From Crambe crambe (Eukaryota; Porifera; Demospongiae; Poecilosclerida; Crambeidae), in NCBI GenBank assembly GCA_963924555.1, contig OZ004585.1, forward strand, positions 4,167,488 to 4,231,487: DNA of 64,000 nt, in the 5' to 3' direction. The position numbers and the translations under genes are program-made. Position 1 is the stretch's first letter; each line of letters opens with the position of its first letter. A model generated the notes under the pieces. The model was not told the DNA's origin, made no database searches, and saw only the letters and a list, made by a program, of their open reading frames with translations. This document shows, in pieces, positions 1-12,700 of this stretch.

Positions 1-1429
1 GCTCCCAAGAGAGCGCAAAGCGCAGAAATAATCAATATAATGATGAGCTTCGAGTGTCTTCATGCGATCATTGCTTTCTTGCAATATCTCTTTCTTTATG
101 TAGGTACCGTATGTAAATCATCATAGCAGTATAAGAAAGTGGCCCCCAGCACCCCCATGTATGCCACCCCTGATTATAGTAAGAAAATGCATAGCTAGTC
201 ATCTGTATCGTCAGCTGACATTAATTTAATCCAGCCTGTCTCTTAGCAGGGTTCATCTAAGGGGGGGGGGGAAACTCCCCCCAAACTAACCCAACTTCCC
301 CCCCCCCCCTTCGTTGACAACAGGTTGTTACATGTAGTCACCAAAGGGAGTAATTAAGGACCAATTAGAGATACTTCAGAATAGTAAGCATTTTTGGCTT
401 CGCACTTTGCACAGGAGCTAGGCCTCCTCTCACTGTGGCCTATGGGCATCTCATTGGTGAGGTTCCTCCCCAAGGTGAAATTCCTAGATGAAACCCTGCA
501 AGTTAGTTGGCTAAAGCAATTGACTTTATAAAGACATACATACGTAGACTGAGAAATGTGAGTTCCAGCACACAGTAATTCCATGCAAAATATGTAGTTT
601 AAATTTTTCTATAGCTACTTATAATTGGATCAGTCTGTCCATCTATCCAATAAGCTTGTCCTTCAAGTATGACAGGTCAATTGAAATGATATTTTTGGAA
701 CACAACCTTGGTATTAACAAATTCAACGGCTGCCTAACCACTCTAACTTGCTACTGGTTAGAAAAAAAAAGTCACTAAGTGTGGTAACTAGCTAGCTACA
801 CTATTATGGACCAACAGTCGGTTTGTATTATAATAATGTGAGTAGAATCTTATATCTATGCATTCAAAATTGACTACTTAGGTAGGTATTTGATTATACA
901 GCAGAGTTATTAATTGAATTCACCCAGACTCTTAATTTTCATGTGAGCATGTGGTTACTTGTAATTGTGAAATTTTTACTTATCATTTTGGTCATGTTCA
1001 ATAGCGAAAATTAATCACATGAAATAATTACCTTGTAAAAAATAGTGTGAAAGCTAATTACAAGTAAGTAAGCTGTAACAATGGAAATAAATTAACATGA
1101 AACACGAATAATATCTAACAAAAATTTCCCTATTTCTGGTAGTTCAGATGAAATACCCATGGGTTCTTTAGCTTAACAAGAATGGTGGCTGGAAGGGGGG
1201 GGGGGGGGGGGGGGGGGGCTAATGAATCTAGTTTTTTTTCCAATCTCACTGAGCCTTAGTATTGCTATAGTAGTATACAGAGACCATCAGAACCCTCCAT
1301 TCCTATACTACTGCACTATAGGCAAATTGCTAGCTGTGTAACTCACTCTTAACTACATTTAGTGAATTACATGCATCTTACCAATTACAGTACTATTTTC
1401 TTGTTGAGGGTCATCAGTCAGCATCTTAC
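1..1429. other. Intron of IgR1 between stalk exon and the off-window tail exon
   Basis: No coding exon is seen. Most of the stretch is shared with the corresponding introns of IgR5 (about 19.9-21.7 kb) and IgR9 (about 53.2-54.7 kb), both of which carry their long-tail exon further left. This is why the IgR1 tail is inferred to lie about 1-2 kb beyond the left edge. The stretch contains G and C homopolymers (about 261-270, 299-309 and a 24-nt G run near 1195-1218) and a conserved block at about 340-590 also found at 20.5-20.8 and 53.45-53.7 kb. A roughly 50-bp direct duplication of part of the stalk exon lies at 1376-1425. Confidence 0.7.
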
Positions 1430-3609
1430 CAATTACAGTACTATTTTCTTGTTGAGGGTCATCAGTCAATATCACTGTTGTACTATTTTCTTCTAAATTC
1501 AATAATAGTAGCGTTCATGATAGCTATTCGAGGTTTTTAAAAATTCTGCCACTCACCAAAATTTATTACTTGAAGATATGCAGACAATGTGAAGGTAATG
1601 TTAATATAATCACTTCTTAGTGATGAAGAGACCAGATTTTGTTCCACAATGCACTGAATTGTGTAGTTTTCCATTATAAGCTCACCTGTACTGATCTCCA
1701 AGGTGGAGCTAATCATGAAACTATTGTTATTCATTTTCTCAGTTCTAATAATAGATATCCCATTCTGTTCACAGCTATCAGGACCACAAGGTGATTCATT
1801 AAATATCCACCTCACACTGATGTTACTTCCTCTAGCATTGCAATGAAAGATAGCTGTGTCACCATTTGCTACTGTCTGGGATGAAGGGGAGACCATTATT
1901 TCACTTCTCTCTAGAATATAATCAGTGTACAAAAAGTTCCACTAAAGTTGTCCTTACAAACTACATACATGTACGTAAATGTAGTTACCAATTTTCAAAA
2001 CAATGGTAGCTTTGGAACCACTTTTTTAGAACTCTCATTGTATGCTTCGATTTGGTACCAATATCTCAAAACTTGTGTTGTAAGAAATTATATTTTTTCT
2101 CAGTCATACATATAACTAAATACACACTTATCAACTTACCTAGCACACGGACCTTCATGAAAGGTCCTGTCACTTCCCACTGACAGTACCAAGGTAGAGA
2201 GCATCGTTGCATTCTTAACTTATACTGGAATACCCTCTGATCAATAGAGTCTGATATAAGTACAGAAAGGGTTCTGTTATCTTGAGAGAGCACATATTCT
2301 CTTGACTCTGTATCATTCATTAACTGCATATGATGTGAATCCACAGTTACTTGTTCCCATATTATAGTATAAAGAGTAGGCAGTGGTATGGGGCATGTCA
2401 GCATTGCATATGTATCAAGGAATACATCAGTCAAGATAGTTTCATTAGACACATTTGGAACAGCTGCATTAAGATAAGAAAACAATAATTATTTGCTCAG
2501 TCAATGTGCATGTTTCTAATTATGCTTTGGATTTAGCTATGTTGTACCATGCTTCATGTAATGGTTATAACATACCTATAGCTAATTTTAAGTCAATATG
2601 TGCACATGAGGATAATGTGATATCTAGTGCACTCGGTTACATAATGCACTCACCTTTGGCTTGTGCATATGTAACCTCATGCACTATCGCATCATCCGAA
2701 TGTGCCTCATTAAAAGACGTAAAGTATAGGCTTGACATAAGTGTTTTATTGCTGGTCACATGTCTTGGGTCTAATCAAATTTCAGTTAACTGGTGAAATG
2801 TCAAAGTTTATAAAAGAAGACTTTCAGTTCTGTAAGCACTTGGGACTGAGGCTGGAAGGCCATAGTCCAAGTGGATCTGCCTATGTACAGTATGTATCTT
2901 TACCACAAGTTCCTCAAGTGTGCAATAAAAGTTAATATGTAGATAAAGTACACTCTTCAGAGGATTTGTTGGTCACAATTAAGTCATGTAACTAGCAATA
3001 ATGTCATGTACTATACTGACTCTTGGTACATGGTACCATAGGTACCTATTGTAAGTGATATGCTAGCAATTGCTCTTTTAATATTATGTTACGTAGAAAC
3101 TGAATCCTTTGAGATCATGCAAGATCTCTTAGGGTTCTAATTCATGTTACTCAATCAGCTATGAATTTTCAACAGGTTATTAAAGCTACTGCTAAACTAA
3201 TAGCTGTAGGCAGGCACAGTTAGTAGCTAAACTGCAACACTCCTTTACATGGACTCATTAATAGCTACATATTGTGTAGATAATATTACTATCACTAACC
3301 ATAGAACATGACAGATTCAGAGTGTTCTCCTTGTATTTCACAACGAATATTAACTTCAAAATCTGCTGCAATGTCGTATGTCAGATAGTCTTCATTGACA
3401 TCTGTAGGTTGCTCCATCAATAATTCATCACTAGTATTATAAAACTTGAATCTTGCATTGGTGTCAGCCACACCACTGTCAGCAATACATTCGAGCCTTA
3501 GTACATTTGGAGCTTCCCTTGAAGGCAAGTATTGGTCCAGAGTAGGAATGCCTAGAATGACATGGATGGAGCACCAAACTAGAGTGTAGATGAACAAAGA
3601 TGCCATCAT
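1430..3609 (-). CDS. IgR1: Ig-like transmembrane receptor, 3' end off the window
   Basis: Single-pass surface receptor of the local Ig-like family, partial. Exons on the minus strand: 3609-3300 (start ATG ATG GCA, hydrophobic signal peptide, D1), 2463-2140 (D2), 1910-1557 (D3) and 1492-1430 (stalk). Each junction has GT/AG borders and keeps phase 1. D1 has a Cys pair (LEC and IRCE). D2 has LTC, a Trp about 15 residues later and further cysteines (MQRCSLPWYC). D3 has IFHC, VRW and YTIQC, the usual Ig Cys-Trp-Cys spacing, plus the extra PCGPDSC loop. Several N-x-S/T glycosylation sites are present. The membrane and cytoplasmic exon is not in the window. Because the left-hand intron matches those of IgR5 and IgR9, the missing end is probably the long tail. 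The stalk exon is followed by a partial tandem copy of itself (1376-1425). Ligand unknown. Confidence 0.85.
2590..2715. repeat. Imperfect hairpin in intron 1 (IgR1 copy)
   Basis: The two halves are imperfect inverted repeats, centred on ggttacataatgcac and gtgcatatgtaacc near 2634-2673 with weaker pairing outward. The same block is in intron 1 of IgR2 (about 7290-7400), IgR9 (about 55.92-56.03 kb) and IgR10 (about 62.2-62.3 kb) and absent from intron 1 of IgR3, IgR5 and IgR6. It looks like an old short inverted-repeat element inherited through gene duplication. Confidence 0.5.
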
Positions 3610-5361
3610 CAGATAGAGAGACGTGCATGCAGACTATATAGTTAATATTCTTTAATGGAGCGAGTATGATCAGTTTTTATTATGCAATACCATATATGAT
3701 ATGAATAGCTGGAAACAGCTTATCATTATACACTGTGTTTATACACACAAGTGCTCACTCACAATAACAAGTTTTCTAAACTGGAACTTACCATAAATTC
3801 TCTGTACAGTAAAGATTGATCAATGACAAAAAATAGTGAGTATACGAAATATTATCTGGCTCTATAGCTAAGAGGTGGTACAACTGATGGTGGTACAGAG
3901 AGTGCAAGAGAGCAATGAGAGAGGGTCTATAGGTTTGGGAAGTATCTTGTAGAGTATGAATGCTCAACAATCACTAGCAGCAGTGTATGATGATTGGCCT
4001 TATATACAGCATGCACCTGAATCATATAGCTACGTATGCTAGCAAATCCCTGCAGAACTGTGAAGTTCAATTGTCTTATAAAAGTACCCTCTATATTGAG
4101 ATTTCTTGGAGATGGATCATGAGAATTGTCATCATAAACTTATAATCATTCTTATGGTCAGGATTTCATTATACTAGCTATCTAATCAGTATCTTTTACG
4201 TATTTAGTTTGCATGCATTCTATAGAAAAGCATAATTGTTTTGTCATATTTTATCATGTTATGGATAGTATGATAACATGTATGCATGATCTGGACTTGT
4301 CCCTCAAGTTGAATCATGCTTTGTAAGAGTACATACGTAGCTACAGAGTAGCAATGATAATACTCGTGAAATGCATAAGGAGATAAGGCATGTGGTAAAG
4401 CCACTCCATTAGCAGAATATCGATTAAACTTATGATCTCCTACGTATATATTTCTAAAGATGTGTCAGTAATATAATCTCTGCTACAGCTTACTCAGGAT
4501 CCATGCTTTGCTTGCAATGTGAGCAATAATCGATCATGCCAAACAGGAACTCCCTAAGGCCTTCAGTCCTTCACCCATTCTACCCACACATTCATGCATA
4601 AAAATTACATGCTGGTCTCACTGAGAGTGAAGGTAGAAATGAAAGATAGAGCTTGATAACAGAATGTTAGTCAGGCTGCTTAATCTAAAAAGGGTAATAA
4701 TGTACGTAGCTGATTCTGAACATAGTGAAACTGCTGTGTCTTCTGAGCTCAAAGTTGGAGGATGTACGTACTAATTTACTACAATAGAAATTGTGTTCAG
4801 AAATCTCAGTAGTTTCAGAACTACCCTGAACTATTTCATGGTTTACATGTATCAATATCTCTAGTGCAACCATTAATTCTCTGTATAGACAAGAACTAAG
4901 CAATATGAATGAGTGCAAGCATATTGGCTGTTGATTCAACTGATGGTGAATTTTTTGATGGGAATGTCGGTAAACTAGCACAGAAGAATTATTAATAATT
5001 AAATTAATGAGGGAGGAGGACAGTCTCTTTTTTAAATTTTTATTTCTTTCTCTCCATGCATCACATCCCAGACTACTCTTAAATTAGCTAGGGAATGTTA
5101 TTGAATTGGGACTCATCAATCAAAAACATTTAAAAATGAACTGGATGCAAAAACAATAGCAAAAAAACAAACTAAAAAACTGGTTATTCATGTTGTAGTA
5201 AGTACATATAGTTACTTGTTATGCAAACAATTGAAGCTGTTGTGCATAACTAGCAATCTCCTACTCTTTACTTCATGCACATAATAAGGAGCTATAATAA
5301 TTATAGTAAACAATAATTATGGTTGATCATACAGTGAATGATATTCTCAACATTTGCTATT
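3610..5361. other. Intergenic: upstream of IgR1, downstream of IgR2
   Basis: No credible exon was found. The stretch must hold the IgR1 promoter (just right of 3609) and the IgR2 3' UTR (just left of 5362). It is closely related to 56.9-58.5 kb, between IgR9 and IgR10, consistent with duplication of a long-tail plus short-tail gene pair. No TATA box or other promoter element could be assigned with confidence. Confidence 0.6.
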
Positions 5362-8276
5362 TCAATTTTTTTTGGTAATCACTCCATAAGCAGAACATTG
5401 TTGGATCTTAATATCACCCTCATGTGAAGTAGGGACATCTAAATCACAAATCTTCACGTCTTCATAGTTGTGATGGCAGGAATCTGTGATTTTATTTGCT
5501 GCTGCATAAGCAGGGCATTGTGTAATGCTGTATGAGGTAGAAGGTGTAGCAATTTCTTCATATATGACTGTGCTAGGTACAGATTCTACTTCAGTTTCAG
5601 ATGCATTCAATTGAACCTGAGCTTTCCTTGGTCTTTCTCTAAAATAGTGTTCAATAATAACATTGATTGAGTGAACTCTCTAATATAGTTGTATAGACAG
5701 CTTACCCTAAATCCGTGCATTGCTTACGAGTGATTAAAATTCCACCAGTTAATGAAACGGTTATTATAAGAAGAGTACCAGCTACTCCAATCACAATGCC
5801 TGTGTGTATTATTTAATGTGGACAAAATATGGTCAATAAATTATGATTGAAACTTGGCAATTCTACCCACTTCCAGACAAAATATCTCCACCCCCCTCCA
5901 CACACACACACACATGTATGCATGCACATATGCATGTGGTTATATAATGGAGAGTGCATGCAGCAAGGAAACATTTGCGCAACCATAATAGGGGTACAGA
6001 AAAGCGTACACAATGAAATGATATTATTCCATGATACTATGCTATTTAGTAATAGTCTGGTAAGTGGTCACTCACATTTTCCTGAATAATTATGTCTTAC
6101 CTATTACAATAAAATTTTCTTGTTGAGAATCCACAGTAAGTATCACTGTTGTACCATTTTCTTTTTGAGGATTCACCATCGAAGTCACCATTTTACCATT
6201 TTCTCCTAGTCGAAGATGGATTAATGGCATTCATGTATAGTTAATTGAAAATTCTACCACTCACCTAAATTTAATTCTTGAAGATGTGCAGAGAACGTAA
6301 AGGTAATGTTAATGTTATCTCCCCTTAGTGATGAAGAGATCAGATTTTGCTCCACAATGCACTGAATTGTGTAGTTTTCCATTATAAGCTCACCAGTACT
6401 GATCTCCAAGGTGGAGTTAATCATGAAACTATTATTATTTTCTCTCTCAATTCTATTAATAGATATCCCATTCTGTTCACAGCTATCAGGACCACAAGGT
6501 GATCCATTAAATCTCCACCTCACACTGATGTTACTTCCTCTAGCATTGCAATGAAAGGTGGCTGTGTCACCATTTGCTACTGTCTGGGATGAAGGGGAGA
6601 CCATTATTTCACTTCTATCTAGAATGAAAGTGTATAAAAAGTTCCACTAAAGTTATCTTTACAAACTACATAAAAATGTAGCTACAACCAATCAATTTTC
6701 AAAACAATGGTAGCTTTAGAGTCACTTTTTTGGAACTCTCATTGTATGCTTTAATTCAGTACCAATACCTGTGTAATTTTTTATGTGAAATTATATTTTT
6801 TTCTCAGTCATACATAAATATACTTATCAACCTACCTAGCACACGGACCTTCATGAGAGGTCCTGTCACTTCCCACTGACAGTTCTCAGGAAGAGAGCAT
6901 CGTTGCATTCTTAACTTACACAAGAATGCCCTCTTATCAATAGAGTCTGATATAAGTACAGAAAGGGTTCTGTTATCTTGAGAGAGCACATATTCTCTTG
7001 ACTCTGTATCATTCATTAACTGCATTCGATGTGAGTCCACAGTTACTTGTTCCCATTTTATAGTATAAAGAGTAGGCAGTGGTATGGGACATGTCAGCAT
7101 TGCATATGTATCAAGGAATACATCAGTCAAGATAGTTTCATTAGACACACTTGGAACAGCTGCATTAAGATAAGAAAACAATAATTATTTGCTAATAATT
7201 ATTATGCTTTAGATTTAGCTATGCTGTACCATGCTTCATGTAATGGTTATAGCATGCCTATAATTTATAGCTAATTTTAAGTCAATATGTGCATATGAGG
7301 ATAATGTGATAGCTAGTGCACTCGGTTACATAATGCACTTGCCTTTGGCTAGTGCCTCATGCACTATCACATCATCCGAGTGTGCCTCATTAAAGACACA
7401 AAGTTAGCTAGGCTTGTCATAGCTTAGTGTTTTATTGTTGGTCACATGTCTTGGGTCTAATCAAATTTCAGTTAGCTAGTGAAATGCCAAAGTTTATAAA
7501 AGAAGACATTCAGTTTTGTAAGCACTTTGGACTGAGGCTGGAAGGTCATAGTAAGTGGATCTGCCTATGTATCTTCACCACAAGTTCCTCAAGTGTGCAA
7601 TAAACGTTAAAATGTATTCAGAGGATCTGTTGGTCACAATTAAGTCGTGTAACTACCAATAATGTCATGTACTATGCTTACTCTTGGTACATGGTTACAT
7701 AGGTACCTATTGTAAATGACATGCTAGCAATTGCTCTTTTAATATTATGTTACGTAGAAACTGAATCCTTTGAGATCATGCAAGATCTCTTTGGGTTCTA
7801 ATTCACTTTAATCATGTTACTCAATCAGCTATGAATTTTAAACAGGTTATTAAAGCTACTGCTAAACTAATAGCTGTAGGCAGGCACAGTTAGTAGCTAA
7901 ACTGCAACACTCCTTTACATAGACTCATTAATAGCTACATATTGTGTAGATAATATTACTATCACTAACCATAGAACATGACAGATTCAGAGTGTTCTCC
8001 TTGTATTTCACAACGAATATTAACTTCAAAATCTGCTGCAATGTCGTATGTCAGATAGTCTTCATTAACATCTGTAGGTTGCTCCATCAATAACTCATCA
8101 CTAGCATTATAAAACTTGAATCTTGCATTGGTGTCAGCCACACCACTGTCAGGAATGCATTCAAGCCTTAGTACATTTGGAGCTTCCCTTGAAGGCAAGT
8201 AATAGTCCAGAGTAGGAATGCCTAGAATGACATGGATGGAGCACCAAACTAGAGTGTAGATGAACAAAGATGCCAT
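5362..8276 (-). CDS. IgR2: three-Ig-domain receptor with short tail
   Basis: Complete predicted type I membrane protein of 486 aa. Exons: 8276-7970 (signal peptide, D1; residues 1-102), 7159-6836 (D2, 103-210), 6618-6265 (D3, 211-328), 6205-6101 (stalk, 329-363, longer than the usual 21 residues), 5799-5706 (membrane span GIVIGVAGTLLIITV, then basic RKQC), 5638-5362 (tail, stop TGA). Exon lengths add up in frame with phase 1 junctions, except phase 2 before the tail exon. D2 and D3 have Ig-like Cys/Trp spacing and extra cysteines (RCSLPENC in D2, PCGPDSC in D3). The tail contains V-I-Y-E-E-I near residue 421, which fits both the ITIM consensus and a Src-type SH2 ligand, and a later Y-E-D-V. 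It is the short-tailed partner between long-tailed IgR1 and IgR3. Recognition and signalling roles are inferred. Confidence 0.87.
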
Positions 8277-9744
8277 TATGTGATCTTTCTCATTACAGAT
8301 AGACTAAGAGAGACGTGAACATTGGAATATATGATGGAGTGAATAACATCAGTTTTTTTTAAATGTATGACCATATATGGTATGAATAGCTCTATGGTTT
8401 ATATTTTAATGCAAGCAGTCACTGTTGACATGAAGGTTCTTGAACATTTTCCAAACTGGAATTCACCAGTAACCATTACAGACAACAGTGGATCATTTTC
8501 AATAACAAAGTAATTTGAGTGAGTACAAATTTTGGATTGCTATAAAAGGTTGTAGCTAGCTACGTAGTTAAAACTGATCATGGACTTTTGATTTAGCTGT
8601 GAACTATGCAAGAGAGCAATGAGGGAGAGGCAGGAAATGAGAGGTTCTTGGCATAGTTACTACATGTACAGCATTTATTAATGGCCTTTAGCATGCACCT
8701 GAATCTTATTGCTACATGTGCAATAATGATTATACTCTCCATGATGTAATGATTTGTATATGCCGTGTATATTTCAATATAGGCACTCCATTAGCAATCA
8801 ATAAATTGTGATGAACCATACATCTCTGAAACTCGGTATAACATTGAGCAATCTCTGCTAGCTACAGCTTATTGATTGCTTGTGAGTGGCAATCAGAATT
8901 CCCTTCAGTCCTTAACTAGCATCATTACTACACAGTGGCCAAAAAGTACTTAGAACTCACTGAAACACCAATTCTTAATTGTATAATTGCCACTCAATAG
9001 CAACATTTATACACCATCCCTTGACATTTAGCACCCAGGCTTGCCATACTTGAATAATACTATTGGGTTTGATGCTTACTAGCATGACTGTGACTACACA
9101 TAAAGCATGCTATGAGCTCCAACAACACATTCTAAAAATCTTCTAGCAGAAGCTGCAGGTACTCCAGTATAGCACTAATCTTACTGCTGATTATATACTC
9201 TGGTTTAAGACTAGCTTTCATGCCAGTTTTGCAGTGGGACTTTATAAAATTCCCTCAAGGTATGGTATGCAATTAAGTATACAGAAAGACTGTACTTTCA
9301 TGCTTTCCAGACTTCATAATTATACATAATAATAATTATTATATAGATAACCTACATAGCTACCCTAGCACGCACGCACACACACACACACACACACACG
9401 CACGCACGCACGCATACACGCACGCACGCACGCACGCACGCACGCACACAGGGTTTGAGGTATATCATAACAGAAGCCTCTACCATAAGGAGGGTCATAT
9501 TAACCTCTGTCACACATACGTACATGTACACATTATCCTCTCACAATTCAATAGTGACCTATTCCAACATCAGACATTCTTTGTTTAAGCAGTCTATAGT
9601 TAAAACTATCAGCTCATAAATGTTGATGGTAATTCAATAGGAAAATGGCACCAAATATAGCTATTTAACTACAAGTCTACTGCTATTGATTTTTTTTTGT
9701 GCTGAGTTAAAGTGTGTTCGGTAGCTAGTCCACAGGGTACATCA
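8277..9744. other. Intergenic between IgR2 and IgR3
   Basis: No exon recognised. Much of it is shared with 16.56-18.1 kb (between IgR4 and IgR5), including the microsatellite position, so the whole spacer was duplicated with the genes. The IgR2 promoter should lie just right of 8276 and the IgR3 3' UTR just left of 9745. Confidence 0.6.
9368..9450. repeat. Microsatellite (CA)n/(CGCA)n
   Basis: Mixed CA and GCAC tandem repeats, about 83 bp, at the position of the much longer array at 17.55-17.85 kb in the paralogous spacer. Confidence 0.9.
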
Positions 9745-12700
9745 TTAACAAATCAAATGGGGGATTTCAGGAGCTTCCTCTTCTTGCTCAAAAGCTGTAG
9801 AGTTTGGAATATGATCTGTGACTTGACATTTTGACTTTGTTTTTTCATCAATGACTGAATAGTTGGGATCACATGTGTCTGATACTGGATTATTCAGTTT
9901 TAACTGAGGCTTTTTCTTGACTACATTGCTGTACATTTCATTGCCAGGGTCATTCAATTCAAGTGCATCTAATCCTCCATAATCACTACTTCTGGGTGGC
10001 TTCTTCTTATTCACGATGGCATATATTATGCAGTTATCATGAATGTCCTCCTCATCGGATTTCACAGCAGTTTTTTTCACAGCAGTTTTGGTGGATTTTT
10101 TATTTACTGTGGAATAAATATGGGAAGGATCCCATGTTTCAGAACCCTTTTGCATTTGAGTTTCCTTCTGCACGGAAACATCACATGGTGTAAGGTCTAT
10201 TTCTTCGTAATTGCTTGCAGCATTTGCAAATGTCTTCTTCATCACTGTAGCAGAGTGGGAGCCATCCCTATTATCAGATGCATACGATTTCTTCTTTCTC
10301 TCATTATGTACTGGAGGAAATTTATCGCTACATCGTGTACCTTTTAATGATGTTACAGTGCTATAATTTAGATCATTCTCAATAATCCCAAATTCTTGGC
10401 TAGATAAATCTTCACGAGTATCTCTGTTCTCCGATTCTGTTGCAGGAAGATTTTCAGTTACATTCAGTGTTGATGCTATGCATATTTCTGTCTCTTTCTT
10501 GACGCGAGTTTGAATGAGATATAGTCTACATAATGTTATTGAACTGATAATTGTCAGTAATAAAGCTCCAATTCCAGCTCCAATTCCAACTCCAATTCCA
10601 ACTCCAATTCGTATTACTATAAGTGTTGCAAAATAATAATTGAGAGTGATAATGATAGCTACAGAATTTTTTGAAAAGGGGTGGGGGCAGCTTACAGAGC
10701 CACCTACTTACTAGCTACAGGCATGAATGATTGGTGAGTAAGATGGAACTTCATTTACAGATAATAATGGCCATGTTCTGGGTATGAATTACGTAGTACT
10801 GTTTCCTAACTAGGTATTATATCTTATCAACTAAGCAAGCTAATCATTGCATTCCTACTACAATAATTAAACAGCAGTCATTGCCAATTTGAAACTTTTG
10901 ATTTATATGCTGCATATGATTTCTACCTGGAATTATTGTATACTGGAACTAAAAATCAATAAGGATGGGCTGGATAAATAATCATGTCAGCTGACAATAC
11001 AATTGACTAACTATCGACCCTTCAAAATGCAGACAAACTCTGAATGACATGCTCCCTATTGATTCTCTGAAATAACACACACCCCCATTTAATAAAATGT
11101 GCGTCCATGGAGTTAAAAATGTCTTCATTTTCTCTATAGCTATGTGTGATTCAGGTCTGTGAAGAATAAGGGATCTTCACTCCATACGTCTTTTTCTCAG
11201 ATGCTGAATAGATAGCCACTGTATCATGGCTGGTCTCACTTCAGTTGGAGTCTGTCCTGTTGTTTTGTCCATCTATCCAATAGCTATAAATTATGCATAT
11301 ACACTGGTGTAGGAACAGGGGTGAAAGTGGCCTGGGCCACCCTATAATTTTGGTTTAAACACATCCCAACAAACCACAATTCAGCACACACACATGCAAC
11401 TCCTTACCAATTACAGTACTACCTTGTTGAGGGTCATCAGTCAATGTCATTGTTGTACCATTTTCTCCTAGTTGAAGATGGATAGAATATAATGGTAACG
11501 TTCATCATAGTTATTTGAGGTTTTTTAAAAAAATTCTGCCGCTCACCTAAATTTAATTTTTGAAGACACGCAGACAATGTGATGGTAATGTTAATATTAT
11601 CTCTCCTTAATGATGAAGAGGTCAAATCTTGCTCCACAATGCACTGAATTGTGTAGTTTTCCATTATAAGCTCACCAGTACTGATCTCCAAGGTGGAGTT
11701 AATCATGAAACTATTGTTATTTACTCTCTCAGTTCTATCAATAAATGTCCCATTCTGTTCACAGCTATCAAGATCACAAGGTGATCCATTAAATATCCAC
11801 CTCACACTGATGTTACTTCCTCTAGCATTGCAATGAAAGATAGCTGTGTCACCATTTGCTACTGTCTGGGATGAAGGGGAGACCATTATTTCACTTCTCT
11901 CTAGAATAATAATCAGTGTATAAAAAGTTCCATTAAAGTTATACTTATCAACTTACCTAGCACACGGACCTTCATGAGAGGTCCTGTCACTTCCCACTGA
12001 CAGTTCTCAGGAAGAGAGCATCGTTGCATTCTTAACTTACACTGGAATGTCCTCTGATCAATTGAGTCTGATATAAGTACAGAAAGAGTTGTGTTATCTT
12101 GAGAGAGCACATATTCTCTTAACTCTGTATCATTCATTAACTGCTTTCGATGTGAATCCACAGTTTCTTGTTCCCATTTTATAGTATAAAGAGTAGGCAG
12201 TGGTATGGGGCATGTCAGCATTGCATATGTATCAAGGAGTACATCAGTTAAGATAGTTTCATTAGACACACTTGGAATAGCTGCATTAGGATCAGAATTA
12301 GTAATCATTTGCTCAGTCATGTGAATGTGTCTAATTTATGCTTTTATATTGTAGCTACCTAGCTAACCTATTCTTGCTTGTGCTTTATAATCATATGCTG
12401 ATTCTTTGTACATAGTTATGTATACGTAGTTACAGTATTATGATGATCTTACGTAGAAACTGAATCTTTTTGGATTATGCAAGATCTCTTTAGGTTCTAA
12501 TTTATGTTACTCAATCAGATCTGAATTTAAACAGGCTATTAAAGCTCTCATAGCTATAGGCACAGTTAGTAAACGACTCCTTTACATGCATTCTAACTAC
12601 TTTTACATGTAGCTAGCATAATTACAATAGCTAAGCATTGAACATAGCCCTTTGGGATCTCATCCATGTTTGTAAATCAGCTGCATTGCTTTATGGCATA

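Noticed and set aside
354-584. Open frame repeated at 20570-20782 and 53451-53702
   Set aside because: The frame and length differ among the three copies and it lies within a conserved intron block. A shared repeat is the simpler explanation.
2506-2935. Plus-strand open frames (96 and 64 codons) repeated at 62099-62528
   Set aside because: They lie in intron 1 on the opposite strand, are broken in IgR2 and IgR9 copies, and have no domain. Their conservation between IgR1 and IgR10 reflects recent duplication.
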